42,575 nucleotides of DNA from JADLEX01 sp964586775 (GTDB lineage: Bacteria > Lernaellota > Lernaellaia > JACKCT01): the NCBI GenBank assembly GCA_964586775.1, contig CAZPJD010000256.1, positions 1-42,575 of the forward strand. Direction: 5' to 3'. Position numbers and translations under genes: made by a program. Every line of letters starts with the position of its first letter. Positions within the stretch are counted from its first letter, which is position 1. The notes beneath the pieces are model-generated. The model saw only the letters and a list, made by a program, of their open reading frames with translations. It was not told where the DNA came from and ran no database searches. Positions 25,307 through 35,000 of this stretch are shown here, one piece after another.

Positions 25307-28267
25307 TTGGCGATCGACGGCGATACCGCCCTGCGTCTCGCGGGGATGAAGCTGGGTGACCGGGCGCTCATCGGGCCCGAGATGGTGCATCTCGACCTGA
25401 CGGACACCTGCCCCAACAATTGCATCGGGTGCTGGGCCCGCTCGCCGTTTCTGCGCGACGGCGATCACTACGACACGCTGGAACTCGACGAGCACTCGCC
25501 GCAATTCGTCTTCGATCTGATCCCCCGACTCAAGGACCTGCGCGTCGCCGAGGTCTTTTTGGGCGGCGGCGGTGATCCCAGTTGCTACAAGTACCTGATC
25601 GACGTTGTGCGGTGGATCAAGGACGCCGGGATGCGCTGCACCGTGAACACGAGCTTCGTGTGCACGAACGAGGCGCAACTCGATGCCCTGTGCGACGTGG
25701 GCCTCGACAACCTGATCGTCTCGGTCTGGGCGGCGACGGGCGAAACCTACGCGAAGCTGCACCCCAACAAAAGCGAAAAGACCTTTCGCATCGTCACCGA
25801 TCTGTTGGGACGGCTGGCGGCGCGCCGCGCGGCAGGCCTGCGCGTGCCGCGCGTGAAGATCTACAATGTTGTGTGCAGCCTGAACTACCGCGAAATCCCC
25901 GGCATGATCGCCTACGGGCGCGATCTGGGCGTGGAGGAGGTAGAGCTGTCCGTGATGGACCCGATCCCCGGCCGCACGTCGATGTTCAACCTCAACGAGT
26001 CGCACATCGCGTGGATCGACCGCTGGCACGCGGACTTTCGGCAGGACAACCGGCCCTTCGTCCACACCGAGCTCATGATGCGTCGCCTGCACAACGTCGA
26101 TGCCCTCAAGGGCGTGTTCGACAACGGCATCGTGGCGTCGATTCCCTGCGCGGCGGGGTGGTTTTTCACGCGCATCACCACCACGGGGCTCGTCAACGCC
26201 TGCCTCAAATCGCACCGTATTCCGTCGGGTCAGGCGAAGGACGGATTCGACAGCGTCTGGTTCGGCGCGAAGCACGACGAATTTCGCCGCCACACGATCA
26301 AGATCGATCAGAACGATCCGTGGCTGATGCAGATTGGGCACGACATCAACTTCCCGCTGCCCGGCTGTTTTCGCATCTGCGACAACCTCGGCCACAATCA
26401 AGAGGTGATGCGCATCCGCGGCGGCCTGTCTCGCGAAGACGAGGCGCTGGTGGACCGATTGGTCGAAATGGCGAAGGCGGGAGCGTCGCGCGAGACGCTC
26501 ATCGCCGCGAGCGGAGGCGGCTTGACCCAAGACGGAGCATCGCTGCCAGCCGTCGCCGCCACCGTCATCACGAACGACCGGCCCAGACCCGAGCCGCCGC
26601 GCCCGAGCGGCGGACGAGCACCCGCGCCACCCGCGCCGGTCGACCTGCCCGGCGATTTCACGCGGGTCGCTTTCGTTGCGAAGCCGCCCGCGCCAAGGCC
26701 ATCGACGAACACCGTCCCGGCGTCGCCCGCGTCGCCCGTTTTGCCCGACGCCGTGAGCCCCGCCCGCGTCGGCATGCCGTTTGTCAGCCTCGCCGCCGAC
26801 ATCGACCTGCTGCACGACCACATTCTGGGCGAGGGGCGACGTTTTTCGCGTACGCTGGATGCCCTGCGCGCCGCCGCGCCCGGCGATCGCATCCGCGTGC
26901 CGTTGCTGCCCGACAACGTCTTCCGCTTGCCGAAGATCGCCGCGCTGATCGAAGAGACGACCGGGCGGCGCGCCCCGAATGCCGAGATGCTCGCGCTGTC
27001 GGTGACGCCGCTCGAAACGCTTTCGAGCCGAGTCGAGAACTTCCTCGCGGGCGCGCGCATGGTGATGGGCAAGATCGGCGTCGATCTCGATCCCGCCACG
27101 CGAAGCCTGCAAGAGTGCTTCGCGCGCGCGGCGAGCGGCGACTTCCGCGAATCGGAGCGCCTGCGCGCGCTGGGCGTCGTCGCCAACACGGCGCTCGTCG
27201 GCCCGCGCACGTTTCACCTCGACGTGACGAATTCGTGCAACACCGACTGCGTGCCGTGCTGGTTCCATTCGCCGCTCGCCAAAGGCCGCGAGGATCTGGG
27301 CGATAACTGGAAAAAGCACATGCTCGACTGGGACGTGTTCACGCGCCTCGCCGACGACCTGGCGGAGCTGCACGCGGGCGAGGACGTGGTGCTTTCGGGC
27401 AAGGGCGAACCGACCACGCACCCGCGCATCGCCGACATGGTGCGTTATCTGAAGGAGCGAAAGCTCTTCACGACGCTTTTCACCAACGGCATTCGTCTGA
27501 CCCCCGAGCTATCCACCACGCTCGTCGAGGCGGGCTGCGATCTGCTCTACGTGAGCTTGATGGCGTCGGATCGCGCCGTCTACCGACGCACGCACCCCGG
27601 CGCGCCCGACGACGAGTTCGACCGTGTGATCGCGAACCTCGAAACCTTTATGCGCATCAAGGGGCGCGACGTGTCGGACAAGCCAGAGGTCGTTCTCGTG
27701 TGCGTGATTGGCAATCGAAACGTCGATGACATCGTTCCCTTCGCGAAGCTCGGCGCGCGGCTCGGCGTCGATCACCTGCGGTATCAGCTCACGGCGATCG
27801 AGCCATACAACCGCGAACTCGCGCTCGACGACGACGAACTCGCCCGCGTGCGAAACCACATCGCGGACGCAAGACGCATCGCCGAAGAGGCGGGGATTCG
27901 CGTCGTCGAGAACATCGATGTGCAACTTGCCGAGAGCGCACAGAATTGGAGCGGCACGCGCTACCTCGACGACGGCTGCCTGGTGGGTTGGGCGTTCTCG
28001 CGGGTGTGGGCCGACGGGCGCGTCAGTTACTGTTGCAGCCCCAAGGTCGTGCACGACGTCAACGTAGCACGGTTCCGTGACATCTGGACCGGCGACGACT
28101 ACGACCGGGCGCGCGTGGCGGGGAAATACATGGCGGCGCATCGCGACTTCCAATTCGCCAACGACAAGCCGCTCTTCGATGCCATCTGCACGCGCTGTCC
28201 CAACTACGAGGGCGTCGAGCGCCTGCGCGCGGTGCTGCGCGAGACCGGTCTGGACGCGTGGCTCTAG
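25307..28267 (+). CDS. Protein with two complete radical SAM modules in tandem
   Basis: 986 residues. Module 1 (about 20-400) has C35-x3-C39-x2-C42 in H-L-D-L-T-D-T-C-P-N-N-C-I-G-C-W and a later Cys cluster (I-P-C-A-A-G-W, V-N-A-C, P-G-C-F-R-I-C) like a SPASM/twitch auxiliary site. A Pro-Ala-rich linker (about 422-485) and a helical region lead to module 2, with C644-x3-C648-x2-C651 in H-L-D-V-T-N-S-C-N-T-D-C-V-P-C-W, the G-K-G-E-P-T-T-H-P motif, and a closing cluster (D-G-C-L-V-G-W, Y-C-C-S-P-K, C-T-R-C-P). Both modules open with the same A-L-[IV]-G-P element, which points to internal duplication. The start is TTG, backed by GAGGA four bases before it; ATG 25346 is the alternative. Substrate unknown; no precursor-peptide gene is adjacent. 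Confidence 0.9.
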   Translation: MAIDGDTALRLAGMKLGDRALIGPEMVHLDLTDTCPNNCIGCWARSPFLRDGDHYDTLELDEHSPQFVFDLIPRLKDLRVAEVFLGGGGDPSCYKYLIDVVRWIKDAGMRCTVNTSFVCTNEAQLDALCDVGLDNLIVSVWAATGETYAKLHPNKSEKTFRIVTDLLGRLAARRAAGLRVPRVKIYNVVCSLNYREIPGMIAYGRDLGVEEVELSVMDPIPGRTSMFNLNESHIAWIDRWHADFRQDNRPFVHTELMMRRLHNVDALKGVFDNGIVASIPCAAGWFFTRITTTGLVNACLKSHRIPSGQAKDGFDSVWFGAKHDEFRRHTIKIDQNDPWLMQIGHDINFPLPGCFRICDNLGHNQEVMRIRGGLSREDEALVDRLVEMAKAGASRETLIAASGGGLTQDGASLPAVAATVITNDRPRPEPPRPSGGRAPAPPAPVDLPGDFTRVAFVAKPPAPRPSTNTVPASPASPVLPDAVSPARVGMPFVSLAADIDLLHDHILGEGRRFSRTLDALRAAAPGDRIRVPLLPDNVFRLPKIAALIEETTGRRAPNAEMLALSVTPLETLSSRVENFLAGARMVMGKIGVDLDPATRSLQECFARAASGDFRESERLRALGVVANTALVGPRTFHLDVTNSCNTDCVPCWFHSPLAKGREDLGDNWKKHMLDWDVFTRLADDLAELHAGEDVVLSGKGEPTTHPRIADMVRYLKERKLFTTLFTNGIRLTPELSTTLVEAGCDLLYVSLMASDRAVYRRTHPGAPDDEFDRVIANLETFMRIKGRDVSDKPEVVLVCVIGNRNVDDIVPFAKLGARLGVDHLRYQLTAIEPYNRELALDDDELARVRNHIADARRIAEEAGIRVVENIDVQLAESAQNWSGTRYLDDGCLVGWAFSRVWADGRVSYCCSPKVVHDVNVARFRDIWTGDDYDRARVAGKYMAAHRDFQFANDKPLFDAICTRCPNYEGVERLRAVLRETGLDAWL

Positions 28268-28269
28268 CA

Positions 28270-28299
28270 TTGCAGGTCTTCGCTCAAGTTTCGTAAAAT
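28270..28299 (+). promoter_or_regulatory. Sigma-70-type promoter for the DUF5610-like gene
   Basis: TTGCAG, 18 bases and TAAAAT. It suggests this gene can be transcribed apart from the radical SAM gene that ends at 28267. Confidence 0.55.
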
Positions 28300-28373
28300 C
28301 GTTTCCGATACCATGTCGAGGGTCCCAAGGCAGGACGCGGCGGATACCCTTGGCACGCCACCGGAGGGCGAGG

Positions 28374-28931
28374 ATGAATGTCAACGGATTGACCGGCACG
28401 CAGGCCGTGGCCACGGCCGGATCCAAGGACGCGCAACGCACCGAGCGCAAGACGAAACCCGGTCTCGCCGATCAGGTTCGCATCGGCTCGGTCGATCGCG
28501 CGCGTTCCCTCCAGGTGGTCGCCGACAAGTCGCTCCAGAAGATTCTGGAGATGACGCAGCTCGCCGCCAAGGAACTCGGCTACGACCTGTCCACCGTGGA
28601 CACATCGCCCGAGGCGGTGAGCGGCCGAATCGCGGATTTCGCGATCGGGCTCTTCGGCCTGTATCAGCAGCAAAATCCCGACATGAGCGAGGAGGATGCG
28701 CTGGTGAGCTACCAGTCGCTCATCAACGGCGCGATCGACCAGGGCTACAACGAGGCGCTGGGCGTGCTGTCCGGCCTCGGCGTGAACGACCGGGGCATCC
28801 TCGACACCGCCGCGAACACGATCCAGATGGCGCACGACAGGTTCAACAAATTCATCGAGACGCGCCTCACGGATCTTCGCTCGCCGAACCCGACGACGGT
28901 CGGACCGGCCGCGCCCGTGCCGACGATCTGA
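28374..28931 (+). CDS. DUF5610-like protein
   Basis: 185 residues. After a disordered 45-residue start, a helical domain has S-G-R-I-A-D-F-A-I-G-L-F, then S-Y-Q-S-L-I-N-G-A-I-D-Q-G-Y-N-E-A-L-G-V-L-S-G-L-G and I-Q-M-A-H-D-R-F-N-K-F, which follows the conserved order of DUF5610 proteins (G-[FY]-x-E-A-x-x-x-L then a helix with D-T). That family is of unknown function. No signal peptide. The ATG has GGAGG seven bases upstream. A strong bidirectional terminator follows. Confidence 0.7.
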   Translation: MNVNGLTGTQAVATAGSKDAQRTERKTKPGLADQVRIGSVDRARSLQVVADKSLQKILEMTQLAAKELGYDLSTVDTSPEAVSGRIADFAIGLFGLYQQQNPDMSEEDALVSYQSLINGAIDQGYNEALGVLSGLGVNDRGILDTAANTIQMAHDRFNKFIETRLTDLRSPNPTTVGPAAPVPTI

Positions 28932-28944
28932 CGATCGATTCGCG

Positions 28945-28976
28945 AAAAAACGAAGGGCGGGATTTCCCCGCCCTTT
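28945..28976. terminator. Bidirectional terminator between convergent genes
   Basis: AAGGGCGGG pairs with CCCGCCCTT around a five-base loop. Six A precede it, giving a T-tract on the minus strand for the giant TPR gene; the plus-strand side has only TTTG, so it is weaker in that direction. Confidence 0.85.
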
Positions 28977-29010
28977 GTCGTCGTTGGCGCCGCGAAGCGC
29001 GGCGTGTTCG

Positions 29011-32000
29011 TCAAACGAAGCTGATGTTGTCGGGCGGTTCGTCGCCGCCTTCGCCGAGCTGCTTCTTGAGGCTCTGGATCTCGGCCTTGACCCCGCGGTA
29101 GTTGGCGTTTTGCGCATCGACCTCCTGGAAGGTCGCCAGCGCCCGCTTGAGCTTGCCCATCGCCTTGTACGCGAGGCCCAGATCCATGCGCACGTCCACC
29201 GGGTCGATGTCGCCGCCGCGCTCCGCGGCGTCGAGCGTCTGCGACAGGTATTCCGCGGCCTGATCCCAGTTCTCGGTCTCGATGTAGCACTGCGCGAGCT
29301 GGTGCGCGATCTGCGCCTCCATCGCCGCGTCGCCGAGCGCCAGCGCCTTCTCGAACTCGGCGATGGCGTCCGTCGTCTGCTCCATCTCGCGGAACGCGAT
29401 GCCGAGCGCGAAGTGCGCCTGCGCATCCTGGGGCGCGTCGCCGCCCAGCATGTTGCGGAATTCGCTCGCGAGATCGGCCAGGAAATCGCCGGTGTCCACG
29501 CCCGGCGCGCCTGCCGCCTCTCCGCCCAGCGTGCTGATGAAATCGTCCAGCAGATCGGTTTCGACCGCGCGCGGCGGCGTCGGCGCGGGTTTCTCCGGAC
29601 CGATCAGCGAATCGAGCAACAGTTCGCCGATGCCCTTCGCCTCGCCCTGCGTCGGCTTGCGTTCCTCGAACTCGAGGACCTCTTCGACGAGATCCTCGCC
29701 CGTCGCGGCCTCTTCGAGCGTCTCCTCGGTCGGCGCAAACAGATCGACCTCGTCCGCTCCGGCCTGGGGCTCGCCGAACAGATCGACCTCGTCCGCTCCT
29801 GCCTCGTGCTCGCCTTCGTGCACGATCTCGAAGGACGGCTCCTCGACGCGCGACGCGGACTGGAGGTCGCCGCCGGGACGAAGCTCGACGTTCGGCCATT
29901 CCGGCGGTGGGGAGGGTTCGGACTTCGTCGCCTCGTCGAACAGATCGACCTCGGGCTCGGGCGCCGATTCGGTCTCGGCACCGAACAGGTCGACCTCGGT
30001 AGCGGGCGTCTCGGGCATGGGCTCGGGCAGGCGCGGCTCCTCGGTGACCGATCCGAACAGATCGACGGGCTGGGCGGGCTCGGTCGCGCGCGCCTCGTCT
30101 TCGCGAACCGCAAAGGCATCGACGCCAAAATCCGCGGCCTCGGCGGCGGCGGCGAGATCACCCTCCTCCCCATCGAGGATTTCGTCGGCGGGCGCCGGCG
30201 GCGCGGCGAAGATGTCCACGACGGGGGATTCCACCGCTTCGGCGAGGTCTTGCTCCCCGGTGTCGATGTCGAACGACTCCGCGCCCTCGGCGAACAGGTC
30301 CACCTCGCCCGTCGCATCGGCGAATGCCGACGACGCGGCGGCGGACGGCTGCTCCATCGCGGGCGGTGCGCCGCGATCGTCGTCGCTCCACGCGATCGCG
30401 ACGTCGCCCTGATCCTGATACTCGACTTCCACATCCTCGAAGATCGCCCCGGCCTCGCGCCGCGCCACCGTCGGCTGACGGAAGTGGATCGCGTTGACCA
30501 GATTGCGTCCCTCGGGATTCTCGGGGTCGAGGGCGAGCACCTCGTCGAGTCGCGCGCGAGCTTCTTCGTACTGTCCCGCGCCCAGCGCCTTTTCGGCGAG
30601 ACGCAGCAGGCTCTCGACCTGCGCCTTCTCCTGCGCCGAGCGCATGAACAGATCGGCGATGCGCTCTTTGGCCGCGCTGTTGGCCGGATCGATCGAAAGA
30701 ACCGTGTGCAGGTGTTTTTCGGCGGAGTGGAATCGCCGGGCGGCGAGGCACTGATCGACGAGCCCAATCAGGGCGGACGCCGCCGCCGCGGTGTTTCCCG
30801 CGGCCTTATTCAGCTCGTAAACGCGCATCCGCGCGGCCTCGTTGCCGCCATCGAGCGAAACGATGCGCTCGTAGAGCGCGAGGGCGTCGTCCGCTCGTCC
30901 CTCGTTCTCCGCCGTCTCGGCCTCGTCGAAAAGGAATAGCTGCGCCTTGTCGGTCTCGCCCGACTCGACGTAGAGCGCCGACAGCGCCTCGCGCGCCGCG
31001 GCGTCGGTGGGATCGATCTGAAGCCGCTGCAGGTAGAGCGCCTCGACCTCCTCGTTTTCGCGAAGCGCCGAATGGATGCGGATGAGATCATCGATCTCGG
31101 CCCTCACCGCTTCGGCATCGCCGGCGGCTTCGTGCAGGCGCAGCAGGCGTCGATGCGTCTTCGCGTTGTCGGGGTCGAGTTCGACCGCGCGCGCGAGCGC
31201 ATCCGCCTGCGAGGCGGCATCGGCCGCCCGCGCCGCGAGATCGGCGACGGCGTAGAGCTCGGCCAGCGCCTCGGTCGTCTTGCCCTCACGCGAAAGAACG
31301 TCGGCCAGTCGGCGGCGAATCGTAAAGTCCTCGGCGTTCTTCTGGGCGATGGCGCGCAACGCGCCCTCCGCCGCGACCAGATCGCCGGTCGATTCGGCCA
31401 GATCGGCGAGCCTCCGCTCGACCTCGGCGACCGCGATGGCGTCGCCCTTGGCCGCGTAGGCGTCGCGAAGGATCGCGAGCGCGCGCTCCTGGTGCTTGCC
31501 CATTTCGAGCAGGGCGTTCGCGGCGCGGATCGCCCCGTCGGATTCGCCCGACTGGACGAGGATCCCCGCGGCACGCAGATATGCCGTCGCCGCCTCGTCG
31601 GCATCGCCGTCGGCGAGCGCGAGATCGGCGAGGCGGGCGAGCGCCGGGGCGTTGTTCGAATCGATCATCGCCACGTCGGCGAAGGCGGCGCGGGCGGCGG
31701 TGGATTCGCCGGCTTCGGCGCAGCTTTCTCCCAGGCGCATCAGCGCGTCGGCGGCGCGGTCCGTCGCGCCCTGACGGCGGTAGTGGTCGCCGAGACGGCG
31801 CAGCGCGCGCGTGTTGCCGTCGTCCAGCGTGAGCACCTCGAGCAACCGACCTTCGATCTCGTCCGGCGACATGGCCTCGGCGAGAGTCTCCAGCGACTCG
31901 AAGATCGTTTCGATCGCCTCGGTGCGCATTCCCGCGTGGACGTAAACGTCCTTGAGACGGTCCCATTCATCGGGATTGTAGGCATCGATGGCGACGCAGC

Positions 32001-35000
32001 GGCGCAAAACCGCCACGAGCCGGTCGGTGTCGCCGGCCGCTTCGGCCGCGTCGGCGCGCGTGCGCAGCACCTCGAGGGCGCGAACGGTGTCGCCGCGCCC
32101 GATGGCGAGTTCCACGATCTGTTCGGCGGCGCGATCGGCGGTCGGGTCGAGGCGAAGGATTTCGCGATAGACGACCTCGGCGCGGTCGCTCTGGCGCCCT
32201 GCGACCAGTCGCGCGGCGTAGTCGTACGCGAGTTCGATCGCCTGATCGGCGCGACCGGTCTCGGCCAGATGCGCGCGAAGCTGGAGCTGAGCCTCGCCGT
32301 GCAACGGATCGAGGGCGATCACGCGGCGCAACGCCTCCTCGCGGCGCTCGGTACGTCCCGCGTCCTGCGCGTATCGGGCGAGCGACAAGAGTCGGTCGAT
32401 CGCCTCGGGAACCTCTTCGGCGAGTTCGTGCAGATCCGCCAGATCCCACAGGGCTCGGTCATTGCCGGGCGCAAGTTCCAGAATTTCGCCCAATGCCGCG
32501 ACCGCGGCGGTCGTTTCTCCATCGGCGGTCAGCGTGTCGGCGCGGCGGAAGAGTTCGGCGATCGCGCTATCGGTGTCGCCCGACTCGCGGTACAGCGACA
32601 CCAGCTCGACGTGCGCGGCTTCGTGGCGCGGATCGGCCGCGAGGATTCGCCGCAGGGTCGCCGACGCCGCGTCGATATCCCCCGCGTGGCGCAGCGCGCT
32701 CGCGAGGCGCGTGAGCGCATCGACCGCCTCGGCCGGGCGACCGGCCTCTTCGAGCAGATCGGCGCGTCGGCGGATCGCTTCGAGATTTGCCGGGTCGGCG
32801 GATTCGATCCGCGCGAGCGTCCCCAGCGCTCCCTCGACGTCCCCACGCGCCTGCGCCGTGGCGACGAGACGGAGGAGTTCGCGCACGGCGCGATCGGTAT
32901 CGCCCGAACGCAGATGCAATCCCGAAAGCAGCTCGAGCGCGCCCGGGTGGGCGTCGTCGATCTCGAGCACCGCATTCAGGCGCTCCTCGGCGGCGAAGGT
33001 GTTCTGACGGTCGATCTCGATTTCGGCGAGCGCAACCAGATGCGGAATCGCCAGTGCGTCGCGTCCCGTGGCGCGATACAGATCGATGAGCGCGGCGAGC
33101 GCCGCGTCCGCGCCGGGATCGATGGCGAGCGCGCCGGCAAGCTGCGTCTCGGCATCGTCGGTCCTGCCGAGGCGCAACTGGAGCACCGCGAGATCGATGT
33201 GCGCGCGCACCTGCGTCGCCGTGTCGCCCTGCGCCCGCGCGATTTCGAGCAAGTGGGCGAGGGGGCCGGGGTCGTCGGGCAGCAGCATCGACGCGCGGCC
33301 GAGCCAGTCGCGGGCGGCGGCGACGTCGTCTTTCGCCACGGCGAGATCGGCGAGCGTCTCGAAGATCTTCGCCGCGTCCGCGCCGCGTTCCTGATGCTCG
33401 TAGAGTTCGGCGAGCGCCTCGAGCGCGCGCGTGCGATCGGGGGCGATCTCCAAAACCGCCCTGGCGTAGCGCTCGACCGCGTCCGTGTCGCCCGCGGCCT
33501 CGGCGAGGTCGATAAGTTCTTCGTAGGGCGCGACCGCGCGTTCGGCGCGATTCGTCGCGAGGTACAGCTCGGCGAGCTCCTCGCGCGATTCCATGTCGTT
33601 GGGAGCAAGGCGCACGATCTCTCGGATCGCGTTTTCGGCGTCGGCGGTGCGGTCCGCACCGCGATGCACGGCGGCGATCAGACGTAGCGTCGAGATCGCA
33701 CCTTCGGTGTTGCCCAGCGCCATCATCAACGCTTTGCGCGCATCGAGGGCGTCGATGCGGCCGGGCACGAGCACGAGCACCTCGTCGATCGCGGCGAGGG
33801 CGTTTTCGAGACGGCCGGCCTTTTCCATGCGTTCGGCGCGGCCGAGCAGAAGTTCCAGCGCGCGTTTTTCGTCTCCCGACTCGATGTAGATCGACTTGAG
33901 ACTCTCGAACGCCTCGGTGTCGTCGGGACGGAGCTTGAGCACCTTGCGCAGCGTCGTCGCCGCGTCGGCATGGTTTCCGGCCGCGGCCTCGATCCGCGCG
34001 ATGGCGACCATTTCGCCGACAACGGCATCGATGTTCCCACTCGCGTTGTGCGCTTCGAGGATCGCGCGGCGCGCGGGCAGATTCCCCGGTGCGAGGCCGA
34101 CGATCTCGCCCAAGTACGCGAGCGAGGCGGAATCGTTGCCGGTCTTGCGCGCTCCCTCGGCGAGGGCGAGCAACTGCGCGACGGCCTGATCGGTGCGTCC
34201 GCTGGTGACGTACAGATCCTTGAGCGCCAGATGCGCGCGCTCGGATGCGGAATCCAGCACGAGGATTTCCTGGTACGCGGACTCGGCATCGTCCGTACGT
34301 CCCTGGCGCGCGGCGAGATCCGCGAGCTGATAGAGTCGCGCGAGGGCCTGCTCGCCCTTGCCGATCTTTCGCAGGAATTCGGCGTGGCGGCGCATGAGCG
34401 TGGCAGACGCCGGTGCGAGGGCGAGAGCCCGTTCGTACGCCTCGTCGGCCCGGGCGACGTCGGTCTCGGTCCACCGATCAGCGAGCGCGGCCAGCTCGTT
34501 CGCCGCGTCGGCCGGGCGATCGGCGCGTTCGAGCAGATCGGCGAGCGCGAGACGCACCGAATCGGCGGTCGGGTCGAGGCCGACGGCTTCGCGCAGGGCG
34601 GCCTCGCCGTCGCGGAACTGCCGCGCGCCCGCCGCGAGGTTCGAGATCGCGAGGAGTTGCGCGATCGCCTCGGCGGGCCGGTCGGTCAGGATGTAGAGGT
34701 CCTTCAGGTGCTCGCGGGCCTTCAGGTGATCCGGGTCGCGGGTGAGCAGCGCGTCGAAGTGCCGCTCGGCGTCGTCGGTTCGGTTCGCGTCCTCGGCTTC
34801 ACGGCCGAGTTTCCACAGGAGCGACGTCGCGCCCGCGGCGTCCTTCGCGCGGTCGAAAAGTCCCAGAAGCGCGGTGGGCGCTTCGTCAGACGCGGGACGC
34901 AGACGCATGGCCTCGTCGAGCAACGCGCGGGCGCGGGTCGCGTCGCCGGATTTCTCGACCACGGGCGCGAAACGCAGCAGCGTCGCGAAGGTCTTTTCGT

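Noticed and set aside
28347..28361. TGGCAC upstream of the DUF5610-like gene as a sigma-54 site
   Set aside because: No TTGC or GC element at the required spacing; a sigma-70-type promoter lies nearby.
29640..30460. Regular repeats that could suggest a CRISPR or minisatellite array
   Set aside because: Period and unit vary, and the repeats keep frame and encode V-D-L-F motifs in a protein linker.
31072..33687. Very long plus-strand open frames opposite the giant TPR gene (also 28975-30939 and 33970-36435)
   Set aside because: They arise from the GC-rich antisense of repetitive TPR codons, have Arg/Gly-rich composition without domains, and lack ribosome-binding sites.
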